Shown here: positions 1 to 9,129 of the stretch, one piece after another
Numbering within the stretch: the stretch's first letter is position 1
How the letters are laid out: every line of letters starts with the position of its first letter
Origin: Effrenium voratum
Lineage: Eukaryota; Sar; Dinophyceae; Suessiales; Symbiodiniaceae
Assembly: GCA_963377175.1 (NCBI GenBank)
Contig: CAUJNA010001890.1
Location: forward strand, 767,815-831,814
Reading direction: 5' to 3'
DNA: 64,000 nucleotides
Position numbers and translations under genes: made by a program
Notes under the pieces: model-generated
Told to the model about the DNA's origin: nothing
Databases searched by the model: none
The model's input: only the letters and a program-made list of their open reading frames with translations

Positions 1-76
1 ATTGCAACTCATATTTCTGGAATGGGTGACAAAGGTCCAACTTTTGTTTATACTCTACCACCTTGTTTGGTGGTTT

Positions 77-393
77 TCAAGGGAAACCAAGAGAAACACC
101 AAAATAGGGGGCACCTGGAGTCTCCATGACCCTTTAACATAGGTCAATGACCCTATTCCTTTGGGTAATGACCCACCATTTTTCAAGGGTCGGAAGGTTT
201 TCTCCAGGCAGATTCGGAGTTTGCGCGTCGTTTCAGCAGGGGCACGCCCAAGAAAACCTGTGGCTTCGTGTTGGCTCCATGACCCAGCGAAACAGTGAGG
301 CCAGTTCTGTCGGGTTCCTGGGGTTCCTTTCTTCGGCCCGGACCATCTGGGGCATCGCACTCCCGGAGGGCATCTGGGCGCACAAAGCCCAGC
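77..393 (-). CDS. two-exon fragment split by a C element, unknown product
   Basis: Exon 203-393 starts after an AG at 394-395 and encodes 63 codons (LGFVRPDALRECDAPDG near its start, RRANSESAW at its end). The family C element follows as a possible intron 115-202. Exon 77-114 then reads APYFGVSLGFP and stops, and the phases agree. The intron would start with GA rather than GT; GA donors are reported in dinoflagellates, but a decayed element is equally possible. Product not recognised. Confidence 0.4.
112..210. mobile_element. family C element
   Basis: Ends CACCTGGAGTCTCC and a decayed GGTTTTCTCCAGG are inverted; the inside carries the family pattern GGTCAATGACCC and GGGTAATGACC. Confidence 0.7.
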
Positions 394-442
394 CTGGGAC
401 TTCCGGTGTGTGTCTTGTCCGGGCGTCCATCTGTGTTTAGTC

Positions 443-640
443 TTGAGGGAACCAAAGAAAGACCACTTTCTTTCGGTGTTTTTGAGGGAAACCAAGGAAC
501 AGTTCCCTGTTGTCTTGTGTTTTTTGAGGGAAACCAAAGGAACAGTTCCCTGTTTTTCCGTGTGTCTTAAGGGAAACCAAAGGAACAGTTCCCTGTGGTT
601 TCCTCTGTTTTTTGAGGGAAACCAAAGGAACACCACTTTT
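443..640. repeat. tandem repeat, about 43-bp unit, 4-5 copies
   Basis: Each unit has GAGGGAAACCAAAGGAACAG then TTCCCTG and a T/G-rich tail; GGAACAGTTCC is a near-palindrome inside each unit. Long open frames across it are by-products of the period. T/C-rich and poly-G runs follow at 640-690. No gene seen from 394 to about 1110. Confidence 0.85.
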
Positions 641-1109
641 GTTTCTTTCTTTTGTTTCTTTCTTTCTTTCTTTCTTTTGGGGGGGGGGGGTAGGGCTTTG
701 TGTTTGGCCACGAATATGGTCTGGCCAAGAAGCCCAAAGCATGGAGCGAAGGAGCCCCTTCCGAGAAAAAAAACAAAAAAAAAACGACACCCGCCTTTTG
801 TGTAACTACCCCGTTGGCTGGGCTGGGCACCTTATTTTGGGAAAGAAGGGGAAGAAAGCGTCCTTTGATGAGTTGCGCAACATTCTCCGCGGGGTTCAGT
901 TGCTACCATTGAAACGGTGGTTGGGTGCATATTTCACCACAACGTTTACCTAAGGATTGTGATCATCCAAATTGGGTCCGGTCAGCCTTTCTTTTCTGGG
1001 GGCAAGGAACCCTAGGGCATGGGAAAGATATCAAAAACGCCCATCCAAATTGGGTCAAGCTTTGTTTTCATGGGGCTTGAACCCTAAGGCCTGGGGGAGA
1101 AAAAAAAGA

Positions 1110-1222
1110 AGGCCCAGGCGGTAACAGGGATTCTTACATTGTACACCTGAACATTGCAACTTGTCAATGGTGATTTCCCTTTATTTCGGTGGAAAAAGCA
1201 ACATGTTTCAAATGGTTGCAAA
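1110..1222 (+). mobile_element. family E element
   Basis: Shares ACACCTGAACATTGCAACTT and GCAACATGTTTCAAATGGTT with copies near 31.0, 36.1 and 47.4 kb. It directly abuts a family A element. Confidence 0.75.
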
Positions 1223-1223
1223 A

Positions 1224-1346
1224 CTAGGTCCTCCAGTAGAGAGGTTAGAATAAGGGTACCCTTCTTTCTGCAGTCTATTTTAGGGTCCCGATCCCTCCCA
1301 ACCAAAAAAAGGGTGAGAAAGGGGCAGCAATTGCTGGGGGGATAGG
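1224..1346 (+). mobile_element. family A element
   Basis: CTAGGTCCTCCAGTAGAGAG start, internal GTCTATTTTAGGGTCCCG, GGTGAGAAAGG near the end. Right end decayed. Confidence 0.85.
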
Positions 1347-1847
1347 AAAATGGGGATCTTAGGATCCAACTCCAACAGCCCCGGAACTGAGAGTCGCATG
1401 GCTTCCCCGCACGGAGCGCCATAGAAATTTCAAGGAAACCCAAAGCCCAAAGCCCAAAGCGCACGCGGGGAAGGCGGCAACAAAGCCTTCTTTGAAACCA
1501 CCTGAATTGTGCCTTTTAATGGGTGGCTTGAGGGTCCAGGAAGACTGATCAAAGCATTCTGAGAGCTCTTTCTGAGGCAACGGAGCTCAAATACAAGGAC
1601 CTTTCAGATGAGTCCCACATCTATTCTGATACAAATGGCTTAAGGGACACTATCTTAATTATTATTCTTGGTTGGGTGCATCTTATAACAAAATGAACAC
1701 CGGGATGTCCCTGGGCCAAATGCACTGTAGTCAGACCCGTGGTTGGACTCATCCAAAAAAGGAAACAAAAGGAAAGCCAAAAGGCAACCCAAAGGAAACA
1801 GAACGGGTCCTCAAAAGGGCGACCAAAAGGATACCTACTATCTGGAC

Positions 1848-2412
1848 TTAGCAACCACATTTCAAGCAAACTCCATAAGTCCAAACACGAAAACAAGGGA
1901 CTCGGAATGGTGCCCTGGTGTCACCGCTGCGCGCTCGCCACGAACAAGGCATAACACATTCACATGTGTTTGGGTGGTTTGCAGGGCCACAGTTTCCTGA
2001 ACTGTTCCTTCTGAATGGTGGATCGAATGGAACTCCTCCCCAAAAGTCGTCTTTGAGAAACCCAGAACACCAAACAAACAAACAACAGGTCAACCCCTTG
2101 CCCAAAAAAGCAAAAATAACATAACATAGAAATCGAGAACCCCTTACCTGGAGTCTGCATGACCCTTTTAAAATGGGTCCATAACCCCTCTATGTTGGGT
2201 AATGACCTACCATTTCTTAAAGGGTCAGATCGTAGACTCCAGGTACATGCCCCATCCAAAACCACAACACCTCGATTGCATCGGAAGGCGCTCGCTCTGT
2301 GCGTCCCCGCGCGGCGAGCTCCTCGCTGCTGAAGCGCTGCTCCTCGAGTAGGCCCTCCAAACGGCCCCACGTGTCCACCAGCCGCATCTCCACCGGCTTG
2401 AAGAGGATGGGC
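1848..2412 (-). CDS. two-exon gene end split by a C element; cysteine-rich C-terminus
   Basis: Exon 2238-2412 (PILFKPVEMRLVDTWGRLEG near its start) begins after a CAAAG acceptor and ends at GGA|GTCTAC. The intron 2148-2237 is the family C element, ending ACTCCAG. The next exon, 1848-2147, stays open in the same phase for exactly 100 codons to a stop; its last third is cysteine-rich (NTCECVMPCSW, VCLKCGC). Phase 0 agreement supports the join. The second exon has lower G/C at third positions and is the weaker part. Family unknown. Confidence 0.55.
2147..2244 (-). mobile_element. family C element acting as intron 2148-2237
   Basis: ACCTGGAGTCTGC and GTAGACTCCAGGT ends; on the minus strand it reads GTCTAC...CTCCAG between two in-phase exons. 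Confidence 0.75.
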
Positions 2413-2652
2413 CTTTGCGAAAAAGATCCCGACGAGCAACCAAAAAAGCCTTTAGACACACCCGCGAGAAAACGAAAAACAAACAGCCAGAAGCGGGGTT
2501 AGGGTTGGAGAGGATGGGCCTTGGAGAAAACTCTCTCTCTACCCTCCTTTTCCATTCTCTTCAGGGATCCTTCTCCAAAAAACGCGCCCAAACCACTGGA
2601 AAATAGGTGGGCCTTGGAGACAAACCGAGGCCAAGCAACCAAAAAGCATTGA

Positions 2653-2768
2653 CTAGGTCCTCCAGTAGAGAGGTTAGAATAAGGGTACCCGATATTTTAT
2701 CTTCGTCTATTTCAGTAGAGGAAACTCCTCCCAGCCAAAACAGGGGTGAGAAAGGGCACCTAGCTGGA
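2653..2768 (+). mobile_element. family A element
   Basis: Complete copy with a decayed right end. TTGA precedes the CTAG and also follows the right end, a possible 4-bp target duplication. Confidence 0.8.
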
Positions 2769-3009
2769 CCCGGTTGACAAACCCACGACAAAACAACCAA
2801 AAACAGCAAGAAACGGGGGTTGTGGTTGAGGATGGGTGGAGACAACCCGAGCCCATGCCAACCTCTCACTTCCTGAGGGGACCCAATCGAGAAAAAGTCA
2901 ACATTGATGGTTAAAACGATGCATTGGCAACCAAAAAAGCCTTGAACCTATAACAAAACCAAGAATCCAAACGGGGATCACAATGGGCCTCACAAAAACC
3001 CATGCCGAC

Positions 3010-3121
3010 ATGAACTCCCTTCCTGAGCTGGCCAGAAAAGAGGACCCAGACTTTTCGAATTCACCACTGAAATGGTCCAAACCCAAAGAGTGACTAAAGT
3101 CCAGGAACTCAGGAAGTGAGT
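3010..3121 (+). mobile_element. family G element
   Basis: Inverted ends CTCCCTTCCTGAG and CTCAGGAAGTGAG; internal TGGTCCAAACCCAAA matches the copy at 60.7 kb. Region 2440-3640 otherwise holds repeats (including a GAGGATGGGCCTT motif) and no gene I can support. Confidence 0.7.
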
Positions 3122-3545
3122 TAAGCGCAGAAAAAAAAAGTTACATACTAGACAGGAGTCTCAACATGTTGTATGATTCGAATCCTTCAAGTTGGGCATA
3201 CCTGGACCCGAAAGAAATTACAACTTATTGCAACCCAACAGTTAGGGTAGTTTGAGGGTAGTTTGAGGGTAGTGGTTTGAGGGTCCAGGTAGTTGAAGCA
3301 GGATGGGCCCCGGACCGGATCCCAACAACCCCAAAGGTTTCACTGAGGGAAACACGTGAATCCAACCCTTCAAGATGATGGCCGAAATTCCCGGCGAAAC
3401 TGCGCGGGCCAACTACAAGTTCATGAACACTGGATGATACTCAAGGCTGGGCCTCGGGAACTCGTTGGTGGCTCCGGCAAAACAAAGTCTTAAAGATCTC
3501 ACTTCCTCAGTGCATTGGCATTGGCCAAAAAAAAAAGCGTCTAAA

Positions 3546-3640
3546 TCTCACTTCCTGAGCGGATTGCCAAAAAAGCGGCCCAAGACTTGTTTACCACTAT
3601 GGTGGCCCAAAAGGTGCCTCAAGTCCAAAACGGAACTCAG
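3546..3640 (+). mobile_element. family G element ending at an acceptor
   Basis: Starts CTCACTTCCTGAG and ends GGAACTCAG, directly followed by an in-frame exon. Confidence 0.55.
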
Positions 3641-3688
3641 GCCTTCGAGATTCACAGCTTGGCTTTGGACGCGTCAACCAAAAGCAGG
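3641..3688 (+). CDS. 48-bp exon, unknown product
   Basis: AG|...|GTGTTT-bounded exon of exactly 16 codons, phase 0 to 0, reading AFEIHSLALDASTKSR. The frame also stays open downstream. The upstream junction coincides with the end of a G element. Confidence 0.45.
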
Positions 3689-3814
3689 GTGTTTTCCCGA
3701 ACGCTGCCTCCGGTTGGACCCCTCCAATTGGCTTGGAAGAAACCGCCCGCTTCGGGTCAGGAGGGCCCTTGGTGGGATCTTGAACGGCCGGCGCCCCTTT
3801 TTTGGGTTGATCTT

Positions 3815-3960
3815 CTTGGTTGCTGCAACGACCCCTCTGCAAAAAGCTTCACTCCTTGTGGGTCCAATGCCAAATCCACCGTTTCAAACAAAAGAACAAG
3901 TCCAAATATCCAACCAAAAATGCGATAACGGCTTGGTGATTCCGATAGTTTCCGATTAAA
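3815..3960 (+). repeat. family N repeat fragment
   Basis: CTTGGTTGCTG then CCCCTCTGCAAAAAGCTT matches 62289-62339. Confidence 0.5.
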
Positions 3961-4062
3961 ACCCACCAAAGCCAGGCACCCTCAAATACAAAACACAACA
4001 CAACTGCAACTTCAACGAAAATCCAAAAGCCGAATTCAGGGATCCTCACGTCACCCGTATGA

Positions 4063-4110
4063 AGGTGAGCTCGTTCTACCCCCAGGTGAGCTCGCTATAA
4101 GGTGAGCTCG
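4063..4110 (+). repeat. AGGTGAGCTCG repeated three times
   Basis: Identical 11-mers at 4063, 4084 and 4100, each containing a consensus-like splice donor. Confidence 0.9.
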
Positions 4111-4340
4111 CCATGGGTTCTTTGGCCTGGACCCCACCAGACCCCCAAAAGTCAGAGGCTGAACCCGAACCAAAGAAAAGCGAGAACCTCTTGCTGGTGC
4201 AGGGGGAAAATAAAAAGGAACCTAAACCCTAAAAACAATCCCTGAAAAATGGGTGATGACCCGATTTTTTGGGGGTGAATTCAAACTTTTTGGATGGGTG
4301 GTTTGAGATTTCAGGAACACCCCAAAAGGGTACTGGTTAC

Positions 4341-4416
4341 CGAGCTAAGTCTGGCAACGGCGTGTGCTTGTGGGTTTCTGACCCGCATTTCAAGCCGGGG
4401 CCGAGGCGATGTGCTC
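4341..4416 (-). CDS. candidate 76-bp exon
   Basis: The acceptor is strong (a poly-T tract then CTTTTGCCAG) and the donor is GTAACC. The frame reads STSPRPRLEMRVRNPQ. The plus strand is also open, so the strand is uncertain. Confidence 0.35.
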
Positions 4417-4570
4417 CTGGCAAAAGAAAAAAAAAAAAAAACGAACAAAAACAAAACCCTTGCTCGTCCCCCGCTGCCTCTTAGCTAAATTCCTCCTCTC
4501 AGCAAAAGGTCATCGACATGTATAGTTGGAAAAAACTGTTGTGATCCAAAAGGTCTCCCCATTTGGTCAG

Positions 4571-4871
4571 AGAAAGGGTTGGGTGCAGTCGAAGGAAGAT
4601 CACTTCCGCTTGGCCCCTTTAGGGTTCCTTTATGAGTTGGTACCTTCAGGTTGGTTTGAAGCCCAAATGAAAATCCCAAAATTGGGTACCTGGACCCTCA
4701 CCCAGAAAAAAATAGACTTCACCCCACAATTCTGAGCAATAACCTTTTTTTAGTTGGAATTGTGAGGGTCCCACCCTTATTTTGAGAGACTATCGTATGT
4801 CAACGGGCAATGGGTCGATTATGGCCCAAGCACATATCTCAACATCACCCTATGATTCTCCATTGGGTTGA
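4571..4871 (+). CDS. two-exon gene end split by an H element
   Basis: Exon 4571-4685 (GWVQSKEDHFRLAPLGFLYE, ending MKIPKL) is followed by intron 4686-4788, which starts GTACCTGGACCCTCA and carries the family H body. Exon 4789-4871 continues in phase (YRMSTGNGSIMAQ) to a stop. The acceptor GAGAG lies about 16 bp past the element's decayed right end. Product unknown. Confidence 0.55.
4686..4788 (+). mobile_element. family H element acting as intron
   Basis: GTACCTGGACCCTCA at the donor; GTGAGGGTCCC forms the inverted right end. Confidence 0.65.
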
Positions 4872-5440
4872 CCCAAAGGCCCGATCGGCACAACTTGAAT
4901 TTGGTCGTAGAAAACTGTAGAAAGCCGTGGACAAATTGTCTACTCTTGTTCAGCTTCTCTCTAATTTGTGGTTTGGATGGGTGGTCTGAGGGTTCAGGAG
5001 GACTCTCTTCAAAAGCCAGTGCATGGGTCAAATCCCCAGTTCCCACCAATCCAAACCAACTTATAAAGGGTAACCTGACCTGTGTGTGTTCGGGCCATGG
5101 TTTAAAGGCGAGAACAATGAATAAATGCCAAGCAGGAAAAGCGGGCGTGCTTTTTTTTGAGGGCCCCTTTTTGGGAGTGGCCAAAGGACAACCAAAGGGA
5201 AACTACCAAACTTGCGGATTTCCGGATTTAAGAAAATAAATATCTCAAACAAGCCAAAGGCAAATCAGCGTGATCAACGACACCTAGGGTGCCCGCTACC
5301 GAAAGACCCTACACCCCCAAACAAAACAAAACAAACAAACCAACTCACCAGTGCCTAAGTTTGCCTTGTTTGTCCTTCTCGGTTGGGGCAAGCAATTACT
5401 ACCAAGCCCCTGCCGCCGCTGACACGCCTCGCATCCTCAC

Positions 5441-5715
5441 CTGCCGGAAGGCATGAGCGAACAAAGGAAAGCGACCAAGGAAGCGCAAATCGCGGTCTCT
5501 GGACTCCTACCCGTCTTCACACACAAGGCTGCCTGAATACCCGCATTCTGTGGATGGGCGACATCCATTTTGACCCACCTAAAAAACCCTGGAACGATGA
5601 TTCCCCTGTCAATGCCAACAAACCATGGCTTCAAAGTGGTGCAGGATTTTGTCCATCCACGCTAGGTTTCACTTTGACACCCCACGGACCGTATTCAACA
5701 ATCGTATTCAGAAAT
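5441..5715 (-). CDS. two-exon fragment split exactly by a B element
   Basis: Exon 5661-5715 (FLNTIVEYGPWGVKVKPS) ends at phase 0. The B element forms intron 5548-5660 (GTGGATGG...CATCCACAG). Exon 5441-5547 reads NAGIQAALCVKTGRSPE, then a hydrophobic stretch ICASLVAFLCSLM that may be membrane-spanning, and ends at GGCAG|GTGAGG. Frames agree across the element. Product unknown. Confidence 0.6.
5546..5664 (-). mobile_element. family B element acting as intron 5548-5660
   Basis: CTGTGGATGG and CCATCCACG ends, with TGGTGCAGGATTTTGTCC inside the right TIR. Confidence 0.8.
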
Positions 5716-6174
5716 CTTCAAGGAGCCATCATGGGTGATACCACTACGTAGTTCTACCCGAGCTCCTGAAGCCTTTGTCAGTAAACAACATCGCCACGAA
5801 ACACAGGATCTGTGGAGACATGTCCTGCAGGTGACTCAAAGATTCGGATTCAGTCTAAGAACTGCTTTGATTGGGAGTTCATAGGTAGGTCCTATATGCA
5901 CAGGTTGGATCGAGTCCAACAAAATATCCCCTTTTGAGGCCTGTGCAGCGAACGAAGAGGACTCCGAACGACGAAAGGACCTAAGCAAACATGGGTCTAG
6001 GGGCTGATTCCAACCATTCTGTTCAACAATCGTTTTTTGTTTGTTTGTTTTGGTTTGGTGTTTTTTGGCGTTTTTTGGTTTAGCTAAAAACACGTTAACA
6101 CAAAGAGCCAACAAGTATCCCCTGGGATTTTCATGGAAGTGTTTGTCAAGCAACACCCAGCCATGTTGGGACAA

Positions 6175-6312
6175 CAAATGGACGAAATCCTGTTCGCCAC
6201 GTTGAAACCATGGTTGCAACCATTCTTTGGTATTTGCGTTGGGGAATCGAATCATTCCAGGCTTGGTTTCTTAGGTGGTGCGTTGGATGGATTTCGCATC
6301 CGTCCACAGTAA
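6175..6312. mobile_element. family B element, diverged
   Basis: GGACGAAATCCTG and GGATTTCGCATCCGTCCACAG are inverted. No gene was resolved between 5720 and 6740; T-rich runs lie at 6645-6685. Confidence 0.65.
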
Positions 6313-6741
6313 GGCATGGATCCTTTGGACAACAGCTTGACCTTCGGTCAGTCAGTCAGAACCCACCTGGACTTGGCATCGGTCAAACCCCAACATTTGG
6401 CCACAGGCAAATGTGTGGCCAGTTCGGTTCGGTCATTTGCGAAAAAAGACCCGTGTGAAACTTGTCTTGTTTCAAAACAAAACAAGCGCCACAACTCGTA
6501 TGACCATGTGTGGTTGTCTTCTTTTGAGAGTAATTACACTCTTGGCCGATTTGTACGGGAACTCAGGTGAACCCAGGCAACTCTCAAAAAAGGCACATCC
6601 ATTGCTCCGCTCGACAAGCCATCCATCCTATGTGTTTTGTTCTTATTTGTTTCTTTCTTTCTTTCTTTCCTTTTTTCCTTTTTCGGGAAGTCCAAACCGG
6701 TTCATTCCCCTCGAAGAGCATTCCCGAAGAGCATTCCCTAC

Positions 6742-7068
6742 CAATCGCACCAGCAAGCAATGCAAACTTCACGCCTCGCGGGGCCGAGAGGTAGAGACGG
6801 ATGTGCCTCATGCGCGGAGGGTTTGTGGGGCTTGGTATCTAGGTCCAGTAGAGAGGGTAGAATAAGGGTACCAACTTTTTCTGTAGTCTATTTTAGAAGG
6901 GTCCCGAACCCTCCCCCCAAAGCGGTAAAAGGGCACTGAGGGACCTAGGTATTGACCCCGGTTTCAAAAAACCGCCGGCTCTGAGCAAAGGGGAGCTGGG
7001 TGCCTCTCCATCCTTGGTCCGAAGCCCCCGCTCAAAGGACAACCCGGAAAAATAATCAAGGGGTCCCT
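6742..7068 (-). CDS. exons flanking an A element
   Basis: Exon 6945-7068 starts right after a C-element acceptor (GACTCCAG). It is open in two frames: GPLDYFSGLSFERGLRTKDG..., which runs to the next donor CCTAG|GTCC, and an alternative that stops at 6964. The A element forms intron 6839-6944. Exon 6742-6838 contains MRHIRLYLSAPRGVKFALLA and ends at ATTG|GTAGGG. The frame choice is unresolved, so the join is provisional. Confidence 0.45.
6839..6949 (-). mobile_element. family A element acting as intron 6839-6944
   Basis: CTAGGTCC and GGACCTAG ends are intact; GTAT lies on both flanks. Spliced on the strand opposite to the copies at 22.1 and 48.1 kb. Confidence 0.8.
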
Positions 7069-7174
7069 GGAGTCTCCATTGGTCCATGACCCTTAACAAA
7101 TGGGTTCATAACCCCAAATAATGGTTGGTCATTGACCCATTATTGATTAAAGGGTCAGATTCGGAGACTCCAGG
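7064..7174 (-). mobile_element. family C element
   Basis: CCTGGAGTCTCC and CGGAGACTCCAGG ends. Minus-strand donor GA|GTCTCC follows an open frame SSEMKVLEEIGL. Confidence 0.75.
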
Positions 7175-7228
7175 CCGATCTCCTCCAAAACTTTCATCTC
7201 AGAGCTTGCCGTTGCGCCTCAATTGGCT

Positions 7229-7345
7229 GGGGGTCAAAACAAGGGTAACCCCAAGATGGGTTGCCCGGGTAAGTGGAACCATAGACTAAATCCTGCGGTC
7301 CAATTCCTGGTGGCTTCATTTTGACCCATGCCCAATTTTTGTCAT
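7229..7345. mobile_element. family O element
   Basis: GGGTCAAAACAAGGGTAACC and TTTTGACCCATGCCCAA are inverted ends shared with copies near 11.9, 14.0, 27.9 and 43.7 kb. Region 7346-8380 holds related repeats and no supported gene. Confidence 0.6.
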
Positions 7346-8382
7346 GGGGATGAAACCCACCTGGGTCTGCCTGCTTTCTTTTGACAGCCCCATGAGCCAA
7401 AAGGCCATGGCTATTCTTGGGTTTCTGCTCCCTAGGTTCATGGACCCTAAATATGAGGGCCTGGAATTACCCAAAAGGCCTCAAGCAATCAGGTCTTGGG
7501 GTTCCTGGGGCCATATATAAGAAAGTATTCCTAATCTCGGTTGCTTTCTGCTCCCCTGCGAACAGTTCTTTAACCTTTAGTGGGCCAATACGGAAAAGCC
7601 AACATCCCTGGGCAACATGCGCCAAAGTTTCACCTGCGATATGTCAAGCAATGAGTTTTGAAGGTAACCCCCCCCCCTGCCAGATGCAATATAAAGGATG
7701 CCGCTGGGCTGGGTGGACAAACCACATCCCTTCAAGTGAGTTCCTGGGCTTTCGAAATGCCCTCAAAAATGGGTCGACATGATTCCATCCTTTTATGGTA
7801 GCTTGAGGTTTAGACCAACCCCAGACGGCTCCCCTTGATTCTGTGAAGATACGTTCGCCTCATACAAGACTATGATCGAAATCCCGCAATCCGCCATCCG
7901 CTTAACTTTTGTGTTGGGTTGTATCCTTCTTAATCCGCAATCCGAGAAGCAACCTGTCGGTCCAAAAACACCTATGGTGCATGGCCAATCCGTGCAAACC
8001 CATGATCCGCAGTTCGCAAGCCGCATCCGTAAACCGATCTTCTGCAATCCGCTAGTCATTGGGAGTTAGGTACTGAAAAGGCTGGCAAAATGTTCATTGG
8101 CTGAACCGATCCTGCGGCTACAGCAGGATCTCCTGAAGAACTTTGGGGATTTTGAGGTGGTCTGGATTGAGTCAAACAATCCCCCCAAAAGAAAGACCCC
8201 CCCTCCCCCAACACAGCAGTTAAGGCGATAAGGCTTGCTAACCCTGCAACCATCTAAGATTCTTAAACCCTTTCAAAACTGCTTCAAACACTTGTGAACC
8301 GCTTGAAACCCCTTTTCAACCCCTCTAGCTCCCAACAAAAACAAACCACATGTCTCATGTCTACCCCAAAAGTGATACATCC

Positions 8383-8450
8383 CACTAAAGCCCCGGGGAA
8401 CACCCCCATATTAATAAACAGGGGTTCTGCTTAATCCGGGGTCAACCTTA
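8383..8450. mobile_element. family I fragment
   Basis: AACACCCCCATATTAATAAA followed by ACAGGGGTTCTGCTTAAT resembles copies at 22.6, 30.2 and 53.5 kb. Confidence 0.45.
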
Positions 8451-8511
8451 CCCCCTTTTAACCCCCATTGAACCTCTTCGAACCCCTGGAGTGCCCCAGG
8501 GTACGGCGCAC

Positions 8512-8611
8512 CCCGTCGTCTGCTTCCGAGGCGCGCCGTGGCGAAAGGCACTTTGGCCTTCACGTGGGCGAGGAAGGTTCCTGGCGAGAGCACGGGCTCG
8601 CTGACGAGTGA
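8512..8611 (-). CDS. 100-bp exon, unknown product
   Basis: Acceptor TTTGTTTCCCAG, donor GGG|GTGCGC. Frame SLVSEPVLSPGTFLAHVKAK... is 33 codons with G/C-rich third positions. The intron side carries element M 20 bp away. Confidence 0.5.
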
Positions 8612-8631
8612 CTGGGAAACAAACTTGGGAT

Positions 8632-8732
8632 CATAGGTGTCCTTTGAAAATTGATGGCCCTGGTAGACGATTGAACCAGGTAAACCAGGGCCTTCTATTT
8701 TTTAAGCAAAACAACCAAAAAGGACACCTATG
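8632..8732. mobile_element. family M element with perfect 14-bp TIRs and 8-bp target duplication
   Basis: CATAGGTGTCCTTT at the left is perfectly inverted as AAAGGACACCTATG at the right. CTTGGGAT occurs directly on both sides (8624-8631 and 8733-8740). An 8-bp duplication fits the hAT superfamily. Confidence 0.9.
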
Positions 8733-9129
8733 CTTGGGATCGGATTCGAGAGATGCAGGGAATGAGGCATAGAGTGACCCCCTTTTTACCTTCCACTTGG
8801 CGGTCTCCTTTAAGGGGTTTTCCAGGTTCATTCCCCGATTCCCTACCGAGCACCGGCAAGAAAACAAAGGTTTGGCTTGGGTGTGGAGTATAAGGCTCGC
8901 CACAGTTTCACACAAGCAGGCCAAACTTGCATTTGTTTGAGCGATAGGCGTGGCATTTCAGTGCCTGGATGCGTGCGACAGATTGAACGACTGGGTCGAC
9001 GGGCACAGAAAACTGAAGGCGCTGACAGTAGTCGAAACTGCTCCAAGAAACAAAGTGACTGCGAGCAACAGATCAGTAATTGCACAATTTTCACACACCT
9101 TGCGAGTGCTGGACAGGCATTGGTAGCCT

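Noticed and set aside
55..711. 218-residue minus-strand open frame
   Set aside because: Half of it is the 43-bp tandem array and it crosses a C element; a different frame joins better across the element.
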